From assembly GCA_017999195.1 (NCBI GenBank), contig JAGOBP010000032.1:1-14523 (forward strand): DNA of 14,523 nt, read 5' to 3'. Under the pieces are notes generated by a model, which was not told the DNA's origin, made no database searches, and worked only from the letters and a program-made list of their open reading frames with translations. The translations under genes were made by a program, and so were the position numbers. Shown piece by piece: positions 6,347 to 12,962 of the stretch; positions within the stretch are counted from its first letter, which is position 1, and each line of letters starts with the position of its first letter. Source of the DNA: Thermoflexales bacterium (GTDB lineage: Bacteria > Chloroflexota > Anaerolineae > Fen-1058).

Positions 6347-7501
6347 GTGCGATTTGAATTTGCAACCGCAACCCGCATCATCTTGGGAGCGGGCACGATC
6401 AATGAAGTGCCCGCATTGGCGCGATCATTCGGGCGGCGTGTGCTGCTGGTGATGGGCAGCGAGCAGGATTTCGTCACACGCGCGATTGATCAATTGCGCG
6501 ATCATGATCTGGAAGTTGATACGTTTACCGTAGACGGCGAACCGAAGATCACGACCGCCCTCGATGGCCTGCACCGCGCCCGATCGATCCGCGCGGAAGT
6601 CATCATCGGTTTGGGCGGCGGCAGCGCGCTTGATACCGGCAAAGCCATCGCCGCCCTGCTCACCAATTCCGGTGATCCGCTGGACTATCTAGAAGTGATC
6701 GGACGCGGTTTAGCCCTTAAAAATCAGGCTGCGCCGTATATCGCCATCCCGACGACGGCGGGCACAGGCGCAGAAGTCACGCGCAATGCCGTACTCGCTT
6801 CGCCCGATCACAAAGTCAAAGTGAGTTTGCGCAGCCCGCTCATGCTGCCGCGCCTCGCTGTGATCGATCCAGAGTTGACGCACTCCCTGCCGCCATCGAT
6901 CACGGCCAGCACCGGCCTGGATGCGTTGACGCAGGTCATCGAGCCGTATACGTGCAACGCGCCGAATCCCATGACGGACGCGATTTGTCACGAAGGGATG
7001 ATGCGCGCCGCGCGTTCTTTGCAGAAGGCGTATCATCACGGCGACGACGTCGCCGCGCGAGGGGATATGTCCATCGCGGCCTTGTTCGGCGGGCTGGCGT
7101 TGGCCAATGCGAAGTTGGGCGCGGTGCATGGTTTTGCCGGGCCGATCGGCGGACTGTTCCCCGCGCCGCACGGCGCGATTTGTGCCAGATTGTTGCCCTT
7201 CGTGATCGCGGCTAATCTCAAGGCATTGCGCGAACGCGCAGCAGATTCGCCAGTAGTGCAGCGCTATGCGGAAGTGGCGCAGATTCTCACCGGCTCGCGG
7301 GCCGCTCAGGCTGAAGATGCAATCGGGTGGTTGACGGACCTGTGTGCCGATTTGCATGTGCCCGCGTTATCGGCCTATGGCATCCGCGCAGCGGACTTTC
7401 CCGTCATCATCGAGCAAGCGCAAAAAGCCAGCAGTATGCAGGGTAACCCGCTCAAGTTGAACGCGCAGGAATTACATGACATTTTGCAGCAGGCCGTTTA
7501 G
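6347..7501 (+). CDS. Iron-type (group III) alcohol dehydrogenase family oxidoreductase
   Basis: A 384-residue NAD(P)-dependent dehydrogenase of the Fe-ADH family, of usual length. The N-terminal half holds the nucleotide site (IIGLGGGSALDTGKA at 86-100; PTTAGTGAEVT at 135-145), the C-terminal half the metal site. Of the usual metal ligands, Asp192 (TGLDAL), His261 (GAVHGFAGP) and His275 (PAPHGAIC) are present, but the expected second His is Gln196 (DALTQVIE, codon at 6932-6934). The same region also differs from maleylacetate reductases. The likely reaction is reversible alcohol/aldehyde or ketone oxidation; the substrate is unknown. The start is GTG 6347, supported by AGGAA six bases upstream. 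It lies downstream of the LsrG-like gene across a repeat. Confidence 0.88.
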   Translation: MRFEFATATRIILGAGTINEVPALARSFGRRVLLVMGSEQDFVTRAIDQLRDHDLEVDTFTVDGEPKITTALDGLHRARSIRAEVIIGLGGGSALDTGKAIAALLTNSGDPLDYLEVIGRGLALKNQAAPYIAIPTTAGTGAEVTRNAVLASPDHKVKVSLRSPLMLPRLAVIDPELTHSLPPSITASTGLDALTQVIEPYTCNAPNPMTDAICHEGMMRAARSLQKAYHHGDDVAARGDMSIAALFGGLALANAKLGAVHGFAGPIGGLFPAPHGAICARLLPFVIAANLKALRERAADSPVVQRYAEVAQILTGSRAAQAEDAIGWLTDLCADLHVPALSAYGIRAADFPVIIEQAQKASSMQGNPLKLNAQELHDILQQAV

Positions 7502-7522
7502 CCGCGCCCCAGAATATTGATG

Positions 7523-7551
7523 TTGACAGTGCTATCGCGCTGGGGTATAAA
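7523..7551 (+). promoter_or_regulatory. Strong sigma-70-type promoter before the 7597 gene
   Basis: A consensus TTGACA (7523-7528), a 17-base spacer and TATAAA (7546-7551). This is the best promoter match in the window. Transcription would begin at about 7558, inside the palindromic element that overlaps its -10 end. It sits between the alcohol dehydrogenase stop codon and the 7597 gene, showing that the latter begins a new transcription unit. Confidence 0.75.
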
Positions 7552-7566
7552 CGCAGTGCGTCATGA
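7546..7566 (+). promoter_or_regulatory. Candidate operator shared with the aceB promoter
   Basis: ACGCA-G-TGCGTCAT begins at the last base of the -10 box and covers the predicted start point. Its core is a 5-bp inverted repeat around one base. Against the element before aceB (5743-5763, opposite strand) it matches 18 of 21 positions, including TATA on the promoter side and TCAT on the far side. The position suggests a repressor site; the regulator is not identified in the window. Confidence 0.5.
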
Positions 7567-7596
7567 GATTTCGGGCGCACGGGTGATTGGGTTGTG

Positions 7597-8310
7597 ATGA
7601 CGAAAAATGCTGGGCTACACCGTTTAGTCGGCGGCCTCAAAGAAGTCAAACATCAGCCGTTGAGTGGCACGTCGCTCGATCCCAACGTGGCGATGCTGCG
7701 CGACTGGCAGAGCCAGCGGCTGGCGCGCACGTATCAAGACTTGCTGGCCGACGAGCGGCATCGCTCGGCCTGCGAATTCTTTCTGGAAGACATCTACGGC
7801 CCGTACGATTTCAGCCAGCGCGATCACGACATCGAGCAGATGTATGAGTTTACGCGGCGCTTTGTGCCAGAGTCGATGCTGCGGCCGCTGGCTGTGACGG
7901 TGGAACTGCATCAGTTGAGCGAAACGCTCGATCGGCAATTGCTGGACGCGCTGCTGAACCGATTGGGCGTCACGGACACAATCACGCCGGAGTTGTACGC
8001 CGAGGGCTATCGGGTGTGCGACAACTACGCGACGCGCGTGTATCAGATCGAATTGATCGAGCGCATTTGCGAACACATCGACGGCATTGTGCGCAATCCG
8101 CTGACCGGGCCGACGTTGTCGCTGGCTAAGCATCCGTTACGCAATTCCGGTCACGTAGCGCTGGTGGATTTTCTGGAGCGCGGCTTTTCCGGCTTCAAGC
8201 ACATGCGCGGCTCACAGCACTTTCGCGCGACGATCCGACAGCGGGAACTGAACCTGCTTGATCGGATGTACGCGGGCGACCCAAACCCGTTTCAAGACGA
8301 TTCGCAGTAG
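7597..8310 (+). CDS. Conserved protein of unknown function with FFLEDIYGPYDFSQRD motif
   Basis: A 237-residue, mostly helical, probably cytoplasmic protein with no signal peptide or membrane helix. Its most distinctive stretch is FFLEDIYGPYDFSQRD at 61-76, followed by an LHQLSETLDRQL helix (104-115), a repeated charged helical middle (ELIERICEHIDGIV) and GFSGFKHMRGSQHFRATIRQRE near the end. I recall this pattern from hypothetical proteins of other bacteria but know of no established function, and I see no catalytic motif. ATG 7597 (GTG 7594 lies just before it) has no clear Shine-Dalgarno. It is headed by the strongest promoter in the window, and the patatin gene starts 34 bases after its stop, so the two probably form one unit. 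A lipid-related role is inferred from that neighbour only. Confidence 0.8.
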   Translation: MTKNAGLHRLVGGLKEVKHQPLSGTSLDPNVAMLRDWQSQRLARTYQDLLADERHRSACEFFLEDIYGPYDFSQRDHDIEQMYEFTRRFVPESMLRPLAVTVELHQLSETLDRQLLDALLNRLGVTDTITPELYAEGYRVCDNYATRVYQIELIERICEHIDGIVRNPLTGPTLSLAKHPLRNSGHVALVDFLERGFSGFKHMRGSQHFRATIRQRELNLLDRMYAGDPNPFQDDSQ

Positions 8311-8344
8311 AATTAAGTCAGTCCTCGCTCAAAGGCAGGTCCGT

Positions 8345-9697
8345 ATGCGGCCATTCTGGAATTCTCGCGGCAAGACAGCGTTGGTATTGGCGGGCGGCGG
8401 TTTGACCGGCGCGGTGTACGAGATCGGCGCGCTGCGCGCCATCGATGATCTGTTGACCGATCGGACCGTCAACGATTTTGATCTGTACGTGGGCACCAGC
8501 GCGGGCGCACTGGTCGGCTCGCTGCTGGCCAACGGCATCACGCCGGAAGTCATGCTGCAAGCGCTGGCGGGCGATCATCCCGACATCCGCGCCATTGAGC
8601 GCGGCGACCTGTTCTACATCGATCCGCGCGACTTGCTGCAACTGGGCGCAAAATTGCCCAAGACCGTGTCGGGGGCGTGGTCGCATTATTTGCGCTATTT
8701 GAAGGACATGACCCTGTTCGATTTTATCTGGTCCTTGTCCGAGGCGCTGCCCTCCGGCATTTACGACAGTCAGGCACTGGGCCGCTACGTGCGGCACGCC
8801 GTGACCACCTACGGCGGCAGCGATAACTTCGAGCGGCTCAAGCGCGATTTGTACGTCATCGCCACCGATCTGGACACAGGGCATCGCGCTGTGTTCGGGC
8901 GCGACTGCAACTCGAACGTGCCGCTCTCGCTGGCCGTGGCCGCCTCGACAGCGGTGCCCATCCTGTACAAGCCAGTGCGCATCGCCGATCACGATTACAT
9001 CGACGGCAGCGTGCGCGGCAATGCCAGCCTCGATGTGGCGATCGAACGCGGCGCGACGCTGATCATCTGCATCAATCCGCTGGTGCCCTTCGATAACGGC
9101 GATCGCGCCTCGATTCCGTTCTTCGGCCCCGATGGCGGCCTGCTGGGCGACAAAGGTTTTACGGCGGTCGCGTCGCAGGTCACGCGCATTCAGACGCACG
9201 CCGGTTTGCTGTATCACATTAAGCAATTGCGCAAGACGCACCCGGAAGTGGACATCGTGCTGGTGGAACCGGACGTGAAAGATCACGAGATGTCGTTCTA
9301 CAACATCATGCGCTACAGCACGCGCCTCACGGTGGCGCAGCATGGCTTTGAAACGGTGACGTTGAAACTGGCGGAGAACTATCGGTATTACGCGGATTTA
9401 CTCAGTCGCCACGGCATTGTCTTGAATCAACGCCTCGTCGATGAGGAACTGACCCAACTCAAGCACTCCAACTACGACCCGACCGTGTTGCGCCGCATCC
9501 TGGAAAACAGCCCTGCGCCGCGCAAACAACGCCCGGCCAGTCCGCCACCTGCGGCACCCAAGGTCACAGACAATAGCCCGGCAGCGTCCTTTAAGCAACT
9601 CAATCAGACTTTGGCGAAGTTGGACGAGGCGCTGGCAAAGATGTCGGAAGCGAAGCCCGCGCCGAATAAAAACGGGCAGAAGCCTGCGACCGAATAA
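8345..9697 (+). CDS. Patatin-like phospholipase / lipid acyl hydrolase
   Basis: A 450-residue serine-aspartate dyad hydrolase of the patatin family, expected to free fatty acids from phospholipids or other acyl esters. The oxyanion loop AGGGLTGAVYEIGAL (16-30), nucleophile elbow GTSAG (50-54, Ser52) and DGS (220-222, Asp220) are all intact. Residues up to about 375 are the enzyme; 388-413 are a Pro/Ala-rich linker and 415-436 a short amphipathic, coiled-coil-like helix not typical of the core family, perhaps for partner or membrane contact. There is no signal peptide, so it acts in the cell or at the inner membrane face. ATG 8345 was chosen over an upstream frame opening because the GGG loop then falls at the usual distance and AGG lies five bases before it. 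It probably shares a transcript with the 7597 gene. Confidence 0.92.
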   Translation: MRPFWNSRGKTALVLAGGGLTGAVYEIGALRAIDDLLTDRTVNDFDLYVGTSAGALVGSLLANGITPEVMLQALAGDHPDIRAIERGDLFYIDPRDLLQLGAKLPKTVSGAWSHYLRYLKDMTLFDFIWSLSEALPSGIYDSQALGRYVRHAVTTYGGSDNFERLKRDLYVIATDLDTGHRAVFGRDCNSNVPLSLAVAASTAVPILYKPVRIADHDYIDGSVRGNASLDVAIERGATLIICINPLVPFDNGDRASIPFFGPDGGLLGDKGFTAVASQVTRIQTHAGLLYHIKQLRKTHPEVDIVLVEPDVKDHEMSFYNIMRYSTRLTVAQHGFETVTLKLAENYRYYADLLSRHGIVLNQRLVDEELTQLKHSNYDPTVLRRILENSPAPRKQRPASPPPAAPKVTDNSPAASFKQLNQTLAKLDEALAKMSEAKPAPNKNGQKPATE

Positions 9698-9698
9698 A

Positions 9699-9732
9699 AA
9701 ACCGGTCGGGTCTTTAGAGACCCGACCGGTTT
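9699..9732. terminator. Strong, probably bidirectional terminator
   Basis: A perfect 15-bp stem (AAACCGGTCGGGTCT with its inverse) and a TTAG loop, starting two bases after the patatin stop codon. The + strand continues TTTCATTTT; the - strand continues TTTATTCG after the A-rich side. It separates the convergent patatin and SCP2 genes and probably ends transcription from both. Confidence 0.9.
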
Positions 9733-9737
9733 CATTT

Positions 9738-10142
9738 TCACTTCAACATTCCCCGCTCTTTCAGCACTGCCGGGTACACTTTCTTCGCCGCTTCGAATAA
9801 CTCTGCCAACTCCAACGCCTTGAGGATCGGTCCGTTGATACGCAGTTGGCCGATGTTCAGCGCGTGAGCCAGCGTCCATTCGCCCAGAAAAATCTTGTGC
9901 AGCGTGTCGCCGGTGAAGTGCGCGTCGAGGTCGGCCAGCAACTTCGTCGGGCCATAGGTGGCCTGAAAGGTCACGCGTCGGCCGTTCAGCAGAATCTCCG
10001 CGATCGGGTGTGTGAGTTTGAAACGCACGATCAACCGGGAGCGCATCAAGCCCGCCAGCGCGTGCGGCGAGTCTTTCTCGATGCGCGCAAAGACCTCTTT
10101 GATGATCGGGTAGAACGTGTCGGCGTTGGGGTAGACGGGCAT
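9738..10142 (-). CDS. SCP2-type sterol/lipid carrier domain protein
   Basis: A 134-residue single-domain protein. The pattern of five strands and helices (RLIVRFKLTHP, EILLNGRRVTFQATYG, DLDAHFTGDTLHKIFLGEWTLAHALNIGQLRINGP) is that of the SCP2 fold, which holds fatty acids, acyl-CoAs or sterol-like lipids in a hydrophobic tunnel. The G-LRINGP phrase, followed by a C-terminal helix, is typical. Alone it is a carrier rather than an enzyme. I place the start at ATG 10142; a GTG at 10172 would add ten residues, and neither has a convincing Shine-Dalgarno. It lies downstream of the acyltransferase on the same strand, across 143 bases of palindromic repeat, and faces the patatin gene. Confidence 0.82.
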   Translation of the reverse strand: MPVYPNADTFYPIIKEVFARIEKDSPHALAGLMRSRLIVRFKLTHPIAEILLNGRRVTFQATYGPTKLLADLDAHFTGDTLHKIFLGEWTLAHALNIGQLRINGPILKALELAELFEAAKKVYPAVLKERGMLK

Positions 10143-10198
10143 AGTGTGTCGCTCTGTAAGGTATGGCGGCACATTTTACCCGATGTTGGAGCAAAAAA

Positions 10199-10268
10199 GT
10201 AGGGGCGAGTCTTGCGCTCGCCCCATTCATTTCTTAACACGGCGGGCGAGGGCTAGCCTCGCCCCTAC
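10199..10268. repeat. Nested GGGGCGAG palindromes after the acyltransferase gene
   Basis: GTAGGGGCGAG (10199-10209) is the exact inverse of CTCGCCCCTAC (10258-10268). Inside these arms are two smaller hairpins, GGGGCGAG/CTCGCCCC (10202-10224) and GGGCGAGG/CCTCGCCC (10244-10264). The cluster fills the gap between the SCP2 and acyltransferase genes. It can act as a fold-back terminator or mRNA stabiliser, but its form is that of a common short intergenic repeat. Confidence 0.7.
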
Positions 10269-10285
10269 CCGGTTGTCCGTTAAAT

Positions 10286-11689
10286 TTATCCAAAGAAGAT
10301 TGATCGTCTTTGCGACAACCGCTGAATGATCATCTTCTGTACGATGTTGCGCACCTGATCCGTCAACTGCGAAACAAGCATCAAATTCTGATCGCTCTTC
10401 GCGGGATAATGATCCGTCGGGATCGGTTCACCGATGTCGATGTACCACTTGGTCGGCAGCGGCACAAAGCCCAGCAACCCCAGCCACGGGAAGGTGGTCG
10501 AGATGGGGAAGTAGGGCATGCCCGTCACCTTGGACATGAAGTCGGACTTGGCTAGCGAGATGTACGTCTCTTCCGCACCGACGATCGACACCGGAATAAT
10601 CGGCGCTTTGGAACGCAGCGCCATCTTCACAAAGCCCCCGCGCCCGAAGCGCGCCAGCTTATAGCGATCCTTGTACAGCTTACCCACGCCCTTGTAACCT
10701 TCGGGAAAGACCGCCACCACCTCGTTGTTGTCCAACAAGCGCGTGCCATTGTCTTCCGTCGCCAGCGCCTGCCCCATCTTCACCAGCAGATCAGACACAA
10801 AGGGCAGCGTGGGGAACCATGTGGCGTACAGCGTGCGCATCAAGCGCTGATTGGGATGCTCCAGCAACAAGCCGGTGCCCAGCATCGCGCCATCAAACGG
10901 CAGTTGCCCCGAGTGATTAGCCACCAGCAATGCGCGGCCTTCTTCCGGCACGTTCTCAATACCCGTCAACGACACGCGCCAATACGTCTTGTACATGAAC
11001 TCGAAAAACGGGCGCACGGCATTGAAATATTCTTGATCGAAGCCCCATTCGTCGGTGTCATACTCGCCCGTCAAACGACGCTGCACCACGGCGGTCTGCA
11101 TCTGCACCGATGAACTGACCATGTACCACAGGCCCTTCCACGTGTCGGCGTCAAAGGCGTCTTCGCTGACAAATTTCTTGACCTTGTCAAACAGCCCTTC
11201 CGGCGCGATCTGGCTGACGGCGCTCATCAAGCCCTCGACAGCAAACGGCGACGGATTGTAGCCTGGCTGAATTTGTCGCAACCGCTCCACCAGCGCATTG
11301 AATTCGCTGAACAGTTGCGCCTTCAACGATTCATCCGGCACATCGGCCGGCGACGACTCGGGCATGGGCATTTCTTCCGGCGTTTCAAACGACGCGGCTT
11401 CTTCAGCGACGGCTTCGCTTGGCGCGGGTTCTTCCGGCGCGATGGAGATCGAGTCTACTTCTTGCGATTCGATAGGGGCAGTCGTCAACCCTTGGGGCAA
11501 TTTCTTTGAGCGGGAACGACGCGGCTTCTTCACCACCTCGATCGGTTCGTCTGCGCCCGACGGCTGATCGTTGCCATTCGCTAACGCCGCTTCGATCTTG
11601 GCTTTGCCATTGCGACGGGCCGGGGTGGCCGCGCCTGTCGGTGTCGATCGGGGCTTGCGGCTCGTGGTTTTCTTTATCGACTCAGCCAT
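10286..11689 (-). CDS. PlsC-like acyltransferase with HX6D motif and disordered N-terminus
   Basis: A 467-residue protein. Residues 1-65 are Lys/Arg/Thr/Pro-rich, 75-120 acidic and Pro-rich, both probably disordered. The acyltransferase domain runs from about 225 to 425: LLVANHSGQLPFDGAML (254-270), VFPEGYKG (327-334) for glycerol-phosphate-type binding, and PIIPVSIVG (363-371). The usual block I is NHX4D; here His259 and Asp266 have six residues between them, a pattern I associate with a branch found in actinobacteria. The acyl acceptor is unknown. There is no clear membrane helix; it probably attaches to the membrane. ATG 11689 was chosen because GAGGAG lies seven bases upstream and it overlaps the preceding gene's stop by eight bases (ATGGCTGA), a sign of translational coupling. 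Confidence 0.87.
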   Translation of the reverse strand: MAESIKKTTSRKPRSTPTGAATPARRNGKAKIEAALANGNDQPSGADEPIEVVKKPRRSRSKKLPQGLTTAPIESQEVDSISIAPEEPAPSEAVAEEAASFETPEEMPMPESSPADVPDESLKAQLFSEFNALVERLRQIQPGYNPSPFAVEGLMSAVSQIAPEGLFDKVKKFVSEDAFDADTWKGLWYMVSSSVQMQTAVVQRRLTGEYDTDEWGFDQEYFNAVRPFFEFMYKTYWRVSLTGIENVPEEGRALLVANHSGQLPFDGAMLGTGLLLEHPNQRLMRTLYATWFPTLPFVSDLLVKMGQALATEDNGTRLLDNNEVVAVFPEGYKGVGKLYKDRYKLARFGRGGFVKMALRSKAPIIPVSIVGAEETYISLAKSDFMSKVTGMPYFPISTTFPWLGLLGFVPLPTKWYIDIGEPIPTDHYPAKSDQNLMLVSQLTDQVRNIVQKMIIQRLSQRRSIFFG

Positions 11690-12842
11690 TGCCGTTCTCC
11701 TCAGCGTGATTGTCCTCATCGCCCGGTTCTTCCATCACCGACACATCCGACACCGTTTCGAGTGGCTCGGCTTTGGCGCGACGCGTACGGCGGCGCGGTT
11801 GATCCGGCACGGTAGCCGCCAGCGCTAACTGCCGCGCGCGCTTGCGGCGCTCCAGGGTGTCACGCAAGCGCTGCTCATCAAAGGCCAGCGCCGATTCTTC
11901 CGGCAAGTACGAGTGGGCGCGTTGCTGGGCCGCAAATTCGCGCAGGGCTTCATCGGCCGTGTACTGCGGCGTAAATTCCAGTTCCTCGCGCATGCGGCGC
12001 AGATCGCCCACGCACGGATAACGCAGGTAATTCAGATCGATCGGCGCGATGCTTGGCCCCATCATCTGCACACCCAGATACGCCAGCGGATGCAAGACCG
12101 GCAGCGGCACCTTGCCCGCCAGGCCCACCAATTTCATCAAGGGCATGGCGCCTTCGGCCGCGACGTTGAACGTGCCGGGTATGTCATTGTCGATGGAATG
12201 AAGGATGGCGTTAATCACATCGTCTTCGTGAATCAACTGCATCATCGGATCGAAGCCCATCAACAGCGGCGCGGTCTCTTCACGCAGGAAGCGCGTCAAC
12301 GGGGTGTCGCAGCGCGGCCCCACGATGTGCGCAAAGCGCAGCACGGTCAAAATGACATTGGGCACTTGCCCGCGAAAACCGTTGCAGAAGCCTTCGGTCT
12401 CCACGCGATCGCGCACGTAGCCGTAACTGCGCTTGCCGTTCAGCGCGTGCTCTTCGCGCAAAAAGGCCGAATTTCCCGGCTCCGCGCCATAAACGAGCGT
12501 ACTGCTCATATAGACAATCTTGCGCACGTTGGCCTCGGCCGCCGCGCCAAAAACTTTCATCGAGCCCATCACGTTGAGGTCGAAGGTGGTCTCGCTGGGG
12601 CGGGCGCTTTCTTCAAAGGCCAGGTGACAGATGGTATCCACCTGCTCTTCGCGCAACAGATCAACCAGCAGCGGATTGCGAATATCAGCCTGAATGAAGT
12701 CCAGTTCTTTGATTTCTTCGGCAGGGAACTCGACGTCCAACCCGATGACATGGACATCGCCGCGCAACAAGAGTTGTTCGGCTACGCGTCGGCCCCAGTA
12801 TCCGGCCACGCCATCCACCAACACCACTCGTTTATCAGACAT
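11682..12842 (-). CDS. Extended SDR / NAD-dependent epimerase-like protein
   Basis: A 386-residue Rossmann-fold protein. GVAGYWG (11-17) is the GxxGxxG dinucleotide loop, DIRNPLL (53-59) and HLAF (73-76) follow as in sugar epimerases, and YMSSTLVYG (111-119) carries the catalytic-site serine/threonine. The expected YxxxK reads YVRDR (142-146), with Arg146 in the lysine position. Residues 332-356 form an Arg/Lys-rich tail, and the end is acidic. Typical family members act on nucleotide sugars, steroid-like or acyl substrates; the real substrate is unknown. AGGAG stands eight bases before ATG 12842. It is followed by, and overlaps, the acyltransferase. I recall a similar epimerase-acyltransferase pairing in mycobacteria (Rv0501-Rv0502), which suggests a conserved lipid or envelope function, to be checked. 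Confidence 0.85.
   Translation of the reverse strand: MSDKRVVLVDGVAGYWGRRVAEQLLLRGDVHVIGLDVEFPAEEIKELDFIQADIRNPLLVDLLREEQVDTICHLAFEESARPSETTFDLNVMGSMKVFGAAAEANVRKIVYMSSTLVYGAEPGNSAFLREEHALNGKRSYGYVRDRVETEGFCNGFRGQVPNVILTVLRFAHIVGPRCDTPLTRFLREETAPLLMGFDPMMQLIHEDDVINAILHSIDNDIPGTFNVAAEGAMPLMKLVGLAGKVPLPVLHPLAYLGVQMMGPSIAPIDLNYLRYPCVGDLRRMREELEFTPQYTADEALREFAAQQRAHSYLPEESALAFDEQRLRDTLERRKRARQLALAATVPDQPRRRTRRAKAEPLETVSDVSVMEEPGDEDNHAEENGNG
11697..11702 (-). promoter_or_regulatory. Ribosome binding site of the acyltransferase, inside the SDR gene
   Basis: GAGGAG on the - strand, seven bases before ATG 11689, within the last codons of the SDR gene. It fixes the acyltransferase start and shows that the two are read from one message. 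Confidence 0.7.
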
Positions 12843-12874
12843 ACGTGCGTCTCCTTTGGGAGGCTTGCTTTTGG

Positions 12875-12962
12875 ACACGGATTTCACAGACTACACAGAT
12901 TTTCACGGACAAGACTTCAATATGAATCTGTGTCAGTCCGTGTTATCCGTGCAATCCGTGTA
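12875..12962. repeat. CACGGATT-type dyad repeat, copy 2
   Basis: Same element and orientation as copy 1 at 6246-6334: GGACACGGATT, CACAGA-TACACAGATT and TTCACGGA on the left, AATC-GTG, TCCGTG and AATCCGTGTAC on the right. It fills nearly all of the 120-base gap between the reductase-like gene and the SDR gene, ending at the stop codon of the former. It may form a hairpin in the message and so set relative expression of the two sides. Confidence 0.8.

Noticed and set aside
7563..7586. Seven-codon frame right after the 7546-7566 element, like a leader peptide
   Set aside because: Too short, no ribosome binding site, no repeated codon that would suggest attenuation, and no equivalent before aceB.
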